A stretch of 7,097 nucleotides of DNA. Source: CAZRXG01 sp964603985. Lineage in GTDB: Bacteria; Chloroflexota; Anaerolineae; Aggregatilineales; UBA3940. The notes beneath the pieces were generated by a model. It made no database searches, was not told the DNA's origin, and saw nothing but the letters and a program-made list of their open reading frames with translations. The position numbers and the translations under genes were made by a program. Shown here piece after piece: positions 1 through 6,309 of the stretch; the first letter of the stretch is position 1, and each line of letters opens with the position of its first letter. Location of the stretch: NCBI GenBank assembly GCA_964603985.1, contig CAZRXG010000079.1, positions 1 through 7,097 of the forward strand, in the 5' to 3' direction.

Positions 1-12
1 TGTCCGGTTTCT

Positions 13-77
13 CCCCTCCCCCCAGCGCCGTCAGGCGCGGAATGTGGGGGAGGGGGCTGGGGGTGGGGGGAAACGGG
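13..77. repeat. G-rich hairpin repeat with G-quadruplex motif
   Basis: An imperfect hairpin is visible: CCCCTCCCCC (13-22) pairs with GGGGGAGGGG (46-55), and inside it GCGCC (25-29) pairs with GGCGC (34-38) around a 4-nt loop. The right arm continues into G-runs 46-50, 52-56, 59-63 and 65-70, separated by only 1-2 nt, which is a very strong G-quadruplex pattern. The order of blocks (CCCCTC, CCC, AGCGC, loop, GCGC, GGGAGGGG, GGGTGGGG) matches the hairpin at 6882-6921, so this looks like a member of the same dispersed repeat family. Its role is unknown. Confidence 0.7.
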
Positions 78-80
78 TGA

Positions 81-110
81 TTTGTGCGCGCTCCTGGCTT
101 TGTGCGCGCT
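81..110. repeat. 12-bp direct repeat upstream of DegV gene
   Basis: TTTGTGCGCGCT occurs exactly at 81-92 and again at 99-110, 18 bp apart start to start. A shortened form, TTTGCGC, follows at 114-120. The repeats lie 46-78 bp upstream of the putative -10 at 159-164. They could be a binding site for a regulator or simple sequence drift next to the G-rich repeat; the sequence does not decide. Confidence 0.5.
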
Positions 111-155
111 ACCTTTGCGCCCATTCCCGGCGGTGCATCGATCACCCGCTGAGCG

Positions 156-164
156 TGTTATAAC
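156..164 (+). promoter_or_regulatory. Putative extended -10 promoter for DegV gene
   Basis: TGTTATAAC has the TG-N-TATAAT form of an extended -10 element with one mismatch. No good -35 is found 16-18 bp upstream, as is usual for extended -10 promoters. Transcription would begin near 171, giving a leader of about 48 nt to the ATG at 219. Established consensus, inferred use. Confidence 0.4.
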
Positions 165-218
165 CATCGCAAAGACGGCATACCGGTGGGGAACAAGCGA
201 TCCACAGGGGGAGACACG

Positions 219-1085
219 ATGAGCGAGCCGAAGCACCCGATTGCATTGATCACCGACAGCACCTGTAACATCCCGGCGGGCCTGGTCGAACAGTACGACC
301 TCATCGTCCAGCCGCAGTACGTGATCTGGGGCACGGAGGAGCTGCTCGACCAGGTGGAGATCGACACCCAAACCTTCTACGAGCGCCTGACGACCGATCC
401 GGTGCACCCCAAATCATCCCAGCCAACCGCCCAGGATTTCGTCAGAACAATCGAAGAGCTAAAGCAGGCCGGGGCCGAGGAGGCCGTGATCATCTGCCTC
501 AGCAACCAACTGAGCGGCACGCTTGACTCGGCCTACAAGGCACAGGAGATGGTCGACATCCCCGTTCACGTCTACGACTCGCTTTCGGCGGGCATGGGGC
601 TTGGCTGGCAGGTGATCGCCGCCGCGCGCGCCCGCAAGGCCGGCGGCGATGCCGGGGCGATGCTCGCCGCGGCTGAAAAAGCCCGCGCCACCATGGCGGT
701 CACCCTCGCCGTCGATTCGCTGGAATTCCTGCACAAAGGCGGGCGGATCGGCGGGGCGGTGAAGCTGCTGGGCACGGCGCTCAACCTCAAGCCGCAGTTG
801 TACGTCGACCACACGACCGGCCGCATCGAGCCTGGCGAGAAGACCCGCACGCGCAAGAAAGCCCTTGAGTACGTCTACCAGACGTTCTTCGAGCAGATGG
901 ACACCACAAAGCCGCTGCACATCGCCGTGATGCACATCCAGGCCGAAGCGGACGCCGAGCACATTGCCACCCGCATTCAAGAGGAGTACAATCCGGCGGA
1001 GCTGCTGACGGTAGAAATCTGGCCGGTCATCGGCGTCCACGTCGGGCCGGGCACGGTCGGCATCACCGGCTACTACGACGCCTGA
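219..1085 (+). CDS. DegV family protein (fatty-acid-binding)
   Basis: A 288-aa protein of the DegV family, cytosolic two-domain proteins that bind a fatty acid; in Firmicutes FakB members present it to the kinase FakA for phosphorylation. Visible family motifs: ITDST (residues 11-15), SSQPT (66-70), SNQLSGTLDSA (95-105), a DSL..GMG segment (120-127), LHKGGRIGG (171-179), LNLKP (188-192) and the C-terminal GPGTVGI (276-282). Length and motif order are normal and complete. The ATG at 219 is chosen because AGGGGGAG (206-213) lies 5 nt upstream; an in-frame GTG at 186 would add 11 residues but has no ribosome site. The next gene starts 35 nt downstream with no terminator between, so the two are probably one operon. 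No fakA-like kinase is in the window, so a FakB role is only inferred from the family. Confidence 0.95.
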   Translation: MSEPKHPIALITDSTCNIPAGLVEQYDLIVQPQYVIWGTEELLDQVEIDTQTFYERLTTDPVHPKSSQPTAQDFVRTIEELKQAGAEEAVIICLSNQLSGTLDSAYKAQEMVDIPVHVYDSLSAGMGLGWQVIAAARARKAGGDAGAMLAAAEKARATMAVTLAVDSLEFLHKGGRIGGAVKLLGTALNLKPQLYVDHTTGRIEPGEKTRTRKKALEYVYQTFFEQMDTTKPLHIAVMHIQAEADAEHIATRIQEEYNPAELLTVEIWPVIGVHVGPGTVGITGYYDA

Positions 1086-1120
1086 GATCTGCCCCACACA
1101 CAACAGGGAGACGGACAACC

Positions 1121-1600
1121 GTGACTCAACTGACCCCGGAAGACGTACAGGCCGCACTTGACGAACTGGGACTGGGCATCAAGATACAGGCCTTCGAGGC
1201 TTCGACCCGCACCGCGCCGGAGGCGGCAGCCGCCATCGGCACCGAGCTGGGAACCATCGTCAAGAGCCTGTGCTTCCTGGTGGACGGCGAGCCGGTTGTG
1301 GTATTGACCGCCGGAGACAAGCGCGTCGACGACCGGAAGGTGGCCGCCCTCTACGAGGTGGGCCGCAAAAAGGTCAAGATCGCGGACGCCGAGGCGACCA
1401 TCGAGGCGACCGGCTACGCGCCGGGCGGCGTGCCGCCGGTCGGCCACGTGCAGGAGATCCCCATCCTGATCGACTCCTCGCTGGGGCGCTACGATCTGGT
1501 CTACGCGGCAGCAGGCTCCCCGCACGCCATTTTTCCCATCTCCTTCGACACGCTGGTCGAGGCGACGGGCGGGCAGGTGCTCGACCTGGTCAAAGAGTAG
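1121..1600 (+). CDS. YbaK/EbsC family aminoacyl-tRNA deacylase
   Basis: A 159-aa protein of the YbaK/ProX/EbsC superfamily. Members hydrolyse mischarged tRNAs in trans (for example Cys-tRNA-Pro or Ala-tRNA-Pro) and act in the cytosol as a translation quality-control step. Visible motifs: VKSLCF around Lys48, at the position of the catalytic lysine of YbaK; VLTAGDKRVDDRKV (61-74); and TGYAPGGVPPVGH (97-109), the family's glycine-proline signature. ILIDSSL and an AAAGSPHAIF segment follow. Length is typical for a free-standing single-domain member. The start is GTG, supported by AGGGAG at 1105-1110, 10 nt upstream. It probably shares the DegV gene's transcript. The amino acid and tRNA specificity cannot be read from the sequence. 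Confidence 0.94.
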   Translation: MTQLTPEDVQAALDELGLGIKIQAFEASTRTAPEAAAAIGTELGTIVKSLCFLVDGEPVVVLTAGDKRVDDRKVAALYEVGRKKVKIADAEATIEATGYAPGGVPPVGHVQEIPILIDSSLGRYDLVYAAAGSPHAIFPISFDTLVEATGGQVLDLVKE

Positions 1601-1661
1601 GCCCGGCAGCGGCGCAGCTGCGCAGCGGCGCGGGTGGGTTTCGCTCCGGGCGGGTTTGGTC

Positions 1662-1667
1662 TAGAAT
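1662..1667 (+). promoter_or_regulatory. Weak putative -10 for lipoprotein gene
   Basis: TAGAAT matches five of six -10 bases and would start transcription near 1674, about 52 nt before the ATG. The hexamer 17 bp upstream (TTTCGC, 1639-1644) is a poor -35, so this is tentative. The gene may instead be read through from the YbaK gene 125 nt upstream. Confidence 0.28.
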
Positions 1668-1725
1668 AGGGAAACAGGATGCTACTGGTATGCACTCTGT
1701 TGTCGCAAACAGGGAGAGCTTGAAC

Positions 1726-2265
1726 ATGTCGAAATGTAGAACAGCCTGGCGCGTGGGTCTGATCGTGGTCTTCGGGATGCTGATGGCCGCCTGTAACCTG
1801 GGTGAGCAGGCCCCCGCGGAGCCGACTCTGGCGGGCACACCGTCGGAGTTTGAGCCTGCTCCGCAGGATCTGGGCATCGAGACGCCGACCCCAACACTGC
1901 TGATCGAGATCCCGTCGACCAACACCCCGGTTCCTGAACTGCTCCCCGCCGAGAAGCTGGGGCCGGTCACGGTCGATGGCACCGAGCACCGCTCGCAGGA
2001 GCCGATCACGGTGCGCGTGCAGCGCGGTAAGGCCGTCACCAACGTCACCTGCACGGCGCGGCTGCAAGACACGGGAGAAGACTTCCCGCTGGCAGAGCCA
2101 ACCTCCACCCAACTCGATGACAACACCTTCGAAGACGTGTACACCTTTACGCCGGAGTCCGCCGGAACCTACGCCGTGAACTGCCTCGGCATCGCCACGA
2201 CTGCCACCGGCCCGCGCTCCGTCAACACCGCCGGCGCGCCTTTCCCGGTCGAGGCCAAAGGCTGA
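1726..2265 (+). CDS. Putative lipoprotein with Ig-like domain
   Basis: A 179-aa predicted lipoprotein of unknown function. Residues 5-9 carry two arginines (RTAWR), then a hydrophobic stretch 10-22 leads to the lipobox MAAC with the acylated cysteine at 23. Residues 24-75 are rich in Pro, Thr, Ser and Glu and look like a flexible linker. Residues about 80-179 look like one beta-sandwich: alternating hydrophobic strands, a YTFTPESAGTYAVNC segment typical of Ig-like folds, and two cysteines (109 and 153) 44 residues apart that could form the inter-sheet disulfide. The start is set by AGGGAGAG (1711-1718), 7 nt before the ATG; an in-frame ATG at 1690 lacks such a site and would spoil the signal peptide. 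It is the last gene of the rightward set before the terminator at 2373-2410. No catalytic motif is seen. Confidence 0.85.
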   Translation: MSKCRTAWRVGLIVVFGMLMAACNLGEQAPAEPTLAGTPSEFEPAPQDLGIETPTPTLLIEIPSTNTPVPELLPAEKLGPVTVDGTEHRSQEPITVRVQRGKAVTNVTCTARLQDTGEDFPLAEPTSTQLDDNTFEDVYTFTPESAGTYAVNCLGIATTATGPRSVNTAGAPFPVEAKG

Positions 2266-2317
2266 CCGGGAAGCGGGTGGAGCGCTTCGCCATCATTCCA
2301 GAAGGGTGATCCGGCCT

Positions 2318-2336
2318 CCTTCGCCCGGCGCGAAGG
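2318..2336. other. GC-rich hairpin between convergent genes
   Basis: CCTTCGC (2318-2324) and GCGAAGG (2330-2336) form a perfect 7-bp stem with a 5-nt loop in the 3' region after the lipoprotein gene. A weaker hairpin, GAAGCG (2270-2275) with CGCTTC (2283-2288), lies just before it. Neither is followed by a T-run on either strand, so they may protect an mRNA 3' end rather than terminate transcription. Confidence 0.4.
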
Positions 2337-2372
2337 GGCGCTTGGTGAATCTCCGTCAGGGGTACAGAGAGG

Positions 2373-2410
2373 GGCGGTGAGGGCATGGGCCTTCGCCGCC
2401 TGCGTTTTTT
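2373..2410 (+). terminator. Intrinsic terminator of lipoprotein gene
   Basis: The stem GGCGGTGAGGG (2373-2383) pairs with CCTTCGCCGCC (2390-2400) over 11 pairs, two of them G-U, around a 6-nt loop. TGCG then leads into a run of six T (2405-2410). This is the form of a Rho-independent terminator for rightward transcription. It ends 2 nt before the convergent MFS stop codon (2413-2415). On the minus strand the stem is followed by CCTCTCTGT, which is T-poor, so the structure is probably not an efficient terminator for the MFS gene. Confidence 0.75.
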
Positions 2411-2412
2411 GC

Positions 2413-3600
2413 TCAGCCGGTCGCAGGCCGGGGCTGCCGCTCCACCACGGCCAGCGCAGCCGTGGACAGCGCGCCGAGCAGCGGCAGCACCGCCAACCAG
2501 TTCAGCGTCGCCACCAGCCCGATCTGCTCGGCGACCACGCCCGTTATCGCCACCCCAACGCCCCCCGCCACGAAGGTGAAGCCCAGCGTGAAGCCCGTGA
2601 TCACGCCGGGGCGGTCGGGCATCACGTCCTGCGCCATCAGCAGCGTCAGCGGCATGGAGGCGTGCAAACACAGGCCCAGCACAAAAGCGAAGGCGAATAT
2701 CCCCACACCGCCGGTCCGCAGCATCAGGTACAAAAGCGGCCCGCTCGCCAGCAGGCTGAGCAGCGTCACGTTGAGCCGCCCGACCCGGTCGGAGAGGAAC
2801 CCCGCCGCCAGATTGCCCACCGCCGCCGCGATCAGGAAGGCGAATGAGATATTGCCCCCGAAGACCAGCCCCGCGCCCTGCTGGAGCACGTACTGCGGCA
2901 GGTAGGTGCTCAGGCTCATGATGACCCACGAGCGGAACACGACCAGCAGCGCCAGCAGGCCGAGCGGCAGGGCCGCCAGACTGCTGATCTGCCCGCCGTC
3001 CTCCGGCCCGGCTTCGGACGCAGCCTCCAGCGTGCCCGCCTCGTAGCGCAGGCGGCGCAGCGATAACACCAGCACCGGCGACGCAAGCAGCGCGCCCAGC
3101 ACGAATAGCGCCGTCCCGTGCGGGCCGAGCGCCTCGAAAGCAAACCCGGCCACCAGCGGCCCGACCGCGTAGCCCATCGTGCCGCCCACCAGGAAGACCG
3201 CCATCGATCCGTTGCGCTGGCTGCGCGGGCTGACGCGCGGCACGCCGCCCGCCCCCGGCGGGTGGAAGGCCGCCGAGCCGAAGCCCGCAATCGTGGCCAG
3301 CAGCAGGAACGTCTCGTAGCGCCGGGAGAGCCCCGCCAGCCCGAAAAAAACCGCCTGCCAGAAGATGCCCGCCAGCGCCAGCAGCGGCGCGCGCGCCCGG
3401 TCGGCCAGCGGGCCGAACAGCGGCTGGGGCAGCGAGGCGGTCAGCCGGTTGGCGAACGCCACCAGACCGATCTGCCGCTCATCCAGGTCGAGCGGCGCGG
3501 TCTGGGCGGCGATCAGCAGCGGCAGCGCCCCACTGTAGAGATCCACCATGAAGTGGGCAAAGGTCAGCGACAGAAGACGCCGGTTGCGGAACGGTGACAT
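2413..3600 (-). CDS. MFS transporter, Fsr-like
   Basis: A 395-aa major facilitator superfamily membrane protein with about 12 hydrophobic segments and a hydrophilic central loop at about 182-207. The N-terminal half has HFMVD (16-20), LTASLPQPLFGPLADR (53-68, the loop 2-3 signature), GFGSAAFHPPG (106-116) and a GGTMGYAVGPL segment (139-149). The second half has GFLSDRVGR (267-275). The FHP motif after TM4 and the QP-LFG-DR form resemble the Fsr (fosmidomycin-resistance-like) branch, which are proton-coupled exporters. The substrate here is unknown and resistance should not be assumed. The start at 3600 is preferred over an in-frame ATG at 3630 because the promoter at 3640-3668 predicts transcription from about 3633, leaving almost no leader for the longer form; the ribosome site (GAAAG) is weak. 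It converges on the lipoprotein gene and diverges from the WD40 gene. Confidence 0.93.
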   Translation of the reverse strand: MSPFRNRRLLSLTFAHFMVDLYSGALPLLIAAQTAPLDLDERQIGLVAFANRLTASLPQPLFGPLADRARAPLLALAGIFWQAVFFGLAGLSRRYETFLLLATIAGFGSAAFHPPGAGGVPRVSPRSQRNGSMAVFLVGGTMGYAVGPLVAGFAFEALGPHGTALFVLGALLASPVLVLSLRRLRYEAGTLEAASEAGPEDGGQISSLAALPLGLLALLVVFRSWVIMSLSTYLPQYVLQQGAGLVFGGNISFAFLIAAAVGNLAAGFLSDRVGRLNVTLLSLLASGPLLYLMLRTGGVGIFAFAFVLGLCLHASMPLTLLMAQDVMPDRPGVITGFTLGFTFVAGGVGVAITGVVAEQIGLVATLNWLAVLPLLGALSTAALAVVERQPRPATG

Positions 3601-3639
3601 AAGCTGCTTTCTATCAGGCCGATACGGCATAGGCCGCCG

Positions 3640-3668
3640 ATCATAGCACCAACCCGCCCGGCTTTCAA
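3640..3668 (-). promoter_or_regulatory. Sigma-70-type promoter for MFS gene
   Basis: Read on the minus strand, TTGAAA (3668-3663) and TATGAT (3645-3640) are separated by exactly 17 bp (3662-3646). Both are five-of-six matches to the -35 and -10 consensus. Transcription would start near 3633, giving a leader of about 33 nt to the ATG at 3600. This is the best promoter match in the window. Confidence 0.65.
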
Positions 3669-3734
3669 CGCGAGTGGCGCGGTGCTCTGATGGGTCGGTT
3701 GACTGTAGCCCAAAGAAGGGGGAAACTTAGAGCT

Positions 3735-5162
3735 ATGAAGCATAATCTGGCCGAAATACATGACGACCTCCCTGAGGACGTAATGATCCGTGTGCGTGAG
3801 CTTTTGGCTCAAGTGCCCGGTGTGGAACTGCTGGGCTTTGAGCAGCCTCATGACATATGGACGAGGAACTGGCGTGGCTGGGAAATCTTCTCCTGCCCTC
3901 AATTCGAGCCTGGCAGTTCACAGGTTATCGATTGGGTCGAAGCGATCTGCAGGCAGGAGAGCATTGAGGGGGCATATTACTTCCTTTTCATTTTCTACCC
4001 TTTGTCTCCGCCACGACCGTATTCAGGTTCTGTTTGGGTTCAAGTTCGTTTAGACTCTACTTACGCCTGGGTCGAGCCTCTATGGGATCTGACAAAGGAA
4101 GACCTGAACTTTATAGCCGTTGATGAGACTTATCGACTGGAAATCTCGAACGAGGAATGGAACCACTACGCAAGGAGGAAACGACGGAGTGGGTCAAAAA
4201 GCTATCCGGAATACTTGGATATAACACTGGCCGGTTTGACCCGGATAAAACGTTTGGGTGATGAATACATCATTTCGGGCGATTCAGAAGGAGATGCCCA
4301 GGTATGGCGGAGCAAAGATAAGAAGATAGTGAGTTTCCTTGAGGGATACAGCGAACACGCTGATGCTGTGAGAATCAGTGACTGTGAAGCTGTATCAAAT
4401 CCCTTTCTATATGGGGGTAGTCTGCACCTGTGGAATTTCCTTACGGGAGAGGTTTACCAAAAGACAAAAAGATACCTGGGGGTCCCAAGTATTTGCTGGT
4501 TTGTGCCCATTGATGAGACCCATGTGGTAACATCTTTTTTCGAGGGGCTACGGGAGCTCGCTCTGTGGGATATAAGAACTGGCGAGGTTGCCACATTGTT
4601 CGGCCAGGGTTCGCTTGGTTCGTTTGTCACAGAACTGATCAAAATCGACGACGAGCATGTTGCTGTTGGACTTGAAGAAGGCGATTTGCAGATATGGAAC
4701 TTCCCCAAAAGGGAGCTTGTCAACAGCTTGAGCGGCCATGGTGCAAGAGTAAGTGGACTGCTTAAAACGGGCGAAGGTGTCATTCTGTCTTGTTCCCAGG
4801 ATGGAATCCTTCGCAGTTGGGATGTGGCGGCTGGCGAATCTCATCAATTGCTGAAACTTGATCAGCCTCCGGTGACACTCGCAGAATTGGATCCGGGCGT
4901 CCTTACAATCTCAGGTGAACCTACTCCAGCTCAGGAGCCAGGCCGGTTGGACTGGTGGAACCTGCGGACCTCCGAGTTGGTTGCCAGCGTACTCATCCCA
5001 AAAACTATCGACCACATCCGTGGTTTAGAGATCCTTGGCGACAGGACCATTATTGTTCAATGCTTTGATGCAGTACACGTGGTTGAAGTGATCAGCAATT
5101 CAGATGGCCAGCCATCCCTCGTTTTAAAAGGGCCAGACCAGACCAACAGGAACGCCAGCTAA
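3735..5162 (+). CDS. WD40 repeat protein with novel N-terminal domain
   Basis: A 475-aa protein with no signal peptide or membrane segment, so probably cytosolic. Residues 1-155 form a domain I do not recognise, probably alpha/beta, starting with an acidic helix (about 11-27) and rich in Trp and aromatic residues (for example IWTRNWRGWEIF and a YYFLFIFYP strand). Residues about 160-460 are WD40 repeats: the strand-c Trp recurs at 191, 233, 278, 321, 362 and 408, in LHLWN, LALWD, LQIWN, LRSWD and LDWWN contexts, every 41-46 residues. A last degenerate strand, VHVVEV, near 452 would close a seven-bladed propeller. Only one repeat has the GH dipeptide (SGHG, 333-336). WD40 propellers are protein-binding scaffolds, so a partner is expected but not identified. 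The ATG at 3735 is chosen, with AGGGGG (3717-3722) upstream at a long 12-nt spacing; an in-frame ATG at 3690 has no ribosome site. G+C is much lower than in the genes to the left. Confidence 0.9.
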   Translation: MKHNLAEIHDDLPEDVMIRVRELLAQVPGVELLGFEQPHDIWTRNWRGWEIFSCPQFEPGSSQVIDWVEAICRQESIEGAYYFLFIFYPLSPPRPYSGSVWVQVRLDSTYAWVEPLWDLTKEDLNFIAVDETYRLEISNEEWNHYARRKRRSGSKSYPEYLDITLAGLTRIKRLGDEYIISGDSEGDAQVWRSKDKKIVSFLEGYSEHADAVRISDCEAVSNPFLYGGSLHLWNFLTGEVYQKTKRYLGVPSICWFVPIDETHVVTSFFEGLRELALWDIRTGEVATLFGQGSLGSFVTELIKIDDEHVAVGLEEGDLQIWNFPKRELVNSLSGHGARVSGLLKTGEGVILSCSQDGILRSWDVAAGESHQLLKLDQPPVTLAELDPGVLTISGEPTPAQEPGRLDWWNLRTSELVASVLIPKTIDHIRGLEILGDRTIIVQCFDAVHVVEVISNSDGQPSLVLKGPDQTNRNAS

Positions 5163-5297
5163 CACGGTGCGCCTCTTACGTCTGATCACGTTATTATCCC
5201 TCAGTTCTGGTCACGTGTGATACTTTTTACTGCCTGTGTCCAAAAACCGGGGCACCGTTCAAAGCATATGTCAGTGAGAACAAGAGCGGGTTCCCCT
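5163..5297. other. Intergenic stretch after WD40 gene
   Basis: I see no gene here. The only structure is an imperfect inverted repeat, ATCACGT (5185-5191) against ACGTGTGAT (5213-5221), with a 2-nt bulge, a loop of about 21 nt and T5 shortly after (5224-5228). It could be a weak terminator for the WD40 gene but is not convincing. Confidence 0.3.
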
Positions 5298-5326
5298 TTG
5301 TAAAAGTCCCAACCAGTTCGTATACT
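5298..5326 (+). promoter_or_regulatory. Putative promoter for CBM11-like gene
   Basis: TTGTAA (5298-5303) and TATACT (5321-5326) are 17 bp apart and match the -35 and -10 consensus at four and five of six bases. Transcription would start near 5333, leaving a leader of about 100 nt before the ATG at 5433. If real, this gene is transcribed separately from the WD40 gene. Confidence 0.42.
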
Positions 5327-5432
5327 GTTCAAAGGAAAAATTCTTGATCGGGAGCAGGCCTCGTTGTGATTCGGTCGCCGCTTTTCTTCACACCTGTCAC
5401 AGCGTGATGTATATCACCGAAAGGCATGTAAG

Positions 5433-6098
5433 ATGACCCCTGAGAGAGAGAACGGTTCCCTATCCCGGGAGGCTAGGGTTGCCATCATCGTGGCAATTAT
5501 TACTGCTATAGGCGTTATTGGTGCGGCAGTTGGCCCAAAGTTGGTCGATCATCTTTTTGCGGACAGGGATAAACAGGAGGCGGCAGAAAATCCCCTTCTC
5601 ATTGATTCCATGAACAACAGGTCGGAGTGGAATACTTATTTCGATGATAAGGGATCGACTATCGAAATTGTGCCTCGGCAGGGCCTGAACGATGATGCGC
5701 TCGAAATCATATACGACCTGCAGTCCGATGGCTGGGCCGGCGTATCGAAGATGATTGACGCAGACTCATTGTCGGGCACGAAGAAGATCGGATTTTACTA
5801 TCAGGGCTACGGCGCGCCGAACACCATCGAGCTTAAATTGCTTTACACTGAAGTCGGCGGAGAAAACGCCGTCTTCAGTGTATTGTGGCACAGTGCGACG
5901 GCGAAAGAAGACTGGACTTTCCTGGAGGCACCCTACAGCGATTTTATTTGTTGGGTAGACACTCCCTGCCCGGAAGACGGTCTGTTGAATGTGGCCCGTG
6001 TGTGGAAAATCGACTTCGCCATTTCGAACAAGTCAGGGATGGGGGATAAGCCGGGGTTCGGTGTGGTGGTGATCGACGATGTTCAGGGGGGAAGGTGA
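5433..6098 (+). CDS. Membrane-anchored CBM11-like domain protein
   Basis: A 221-aa single-pass membrane protein of unknown function. A charged N-terminus (residues 1-15) precedes one hydrophobic helix (about 16-34) with no lipobox or clear cleavage site, so it is probably an uncleaved anchor with the rest outside the membrane. Residues about 55-220 look like a galactose-binding/CBM11-type jelly roll: it opens with LLIDSMNNRSEWN, has ALEIIYDL and GWAGVSK strands, then IGFYYQGYGAPN, then DWTFLEAPYSDF, and closes with VVVIDDVQ (212-218), the order seen in such domains. These usually bind carbohydrate; no binding residues can be assigned. Cys173 and Cys179 could pair. The ATG follows GAAAGG (5419-5424) by 8 nt. 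Its architecture, one anchor plus one beta-sandwich, is shared with the next gene but without sequence similarity that I can see. Confidence 0.86.
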   Translation: MTPERENGSLSREARVAIIVAIITAIGVIGAAVGPKLVDHLFADRDKQEAAENPLLIDSMNNRSEWNTYFDDKGSTIEIVPRQGLNDDALEIIYDLQSDGWAGVSKMIDADSLSGTKKIGFYYQGYGAPNTIELKLLYTEVGGENAVFSVLWHSATAKEDWTFLEAPYSDFICWVDTPCPEDGLLNVARVWKIDFAISNKSGMGDKPGFGVVVIDDVQGGR

Positions 6099-6107
6099 TT
6101 CTCCCCC
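6086..6107 (+). other. Hairpin over the stop of CBM11-like gene
   Basis: GGGGG (6086-6090) plus GAA (6091-6093) can pair with TTC (6099-6101) plus CCCCC (6103-6107), with one bulged T and a 5-nt loop that contains the stop codon. There is no T-run after it, so if it ends transcription it does so weakly. It may stabilise the mRNA 3' end. Confidence 0.4.
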
Positions 6108-6180
6108 ATCGCGGGGTGCGACCGCTCCAAACGTGGGGACAAATGGGGTAGACGCTAGGGAGCCAGGGAGCGCGGCTGGG

Positions 6181-6220
6181 CGAGGGGTCGCCGACCTTCG
6201 GTCGATGAGGGTGAGGGCCG
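6181..6220. repeat. Partial copy of G-rich hairpin repeat
   Basis: This segment aligns with 6917-6953. GAGGGG is followed by GCCGACC, a 3-nt loop (TTC here, AGC there), GGTCG and then GGGTGAGGGCCG. The stem CGACC (6192-6196) with GGTCG (6200-6204) is kept while the loop differs and the two outer pairs are degraded. The left hairpin arm of the family is not recognisable. The surrounding 6099-6297 holds no gene that I can support. Confidence 0.6.
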
Positions 6221-6309
6221 TGAGGAAGCATCGCACCGCCGTAATGCAGCATACTGCTTGACAACGTGCCACCCCGCTCCGCCGAGTCCCCCCGTGCATG
6301 GAGGAACGG

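Noticed and set aside
459..1157. Long open frame on the minus strand across the DegV gene
   Set aside because: It lies opposite a gene with clear family motifs; the translation is Arg/Val/Gly-rich without any recognisable pattern, as expected from GC-rich codons read backwards.
1602..1634. Terminator between the YbaK and lipoprotein genes
   Set aside because: There is a palindrome (GCGCAGCTGCGC, 1612-1623) inside a loose CCCG/CGGG pairing, but no T-run beyond TTT, so termination is not supported.
1270..1725. Upstream in-frame extension of the lipoprotein gene
   Set aside because: It overlaps the YbaK gene in another frame, is Arg/Gly-rich and would bury the signal peptide; the ATG at 1726 has a good ribosome site.
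2916..3290. Arg-rich open frame on the minus strand inside the MFS gene
   Set aside because: An out-of-frame shadow of the transporter with strongly biased composition.
3118..3597. Open frame on the plus strand opposite the MFS gene
   Set aside because: Its Arg/Gln/Ala-rich product has no motif, and the opposite strand encodes a well-conserved transporter.
3699..3727. TTGACT as a -35 for the WD40 gene
   Set aside because: The hexamer 17 bp downstream (GAAACT) matches only three of six -10 bases and no better one is nearby.
5185..5228. Terminator after the WD40 gene
   Set aside because: The stem is short and bulged with a loop of about 21 nt; noted only as an intergenic structure.
6258..6286. 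Perfect TTGACA as a -35 for the PPC-like gene
   Set aside because: No -10 lies 16-18 bp downstream; that stretch is GC-rich (GCCGAG at 6281-6286).
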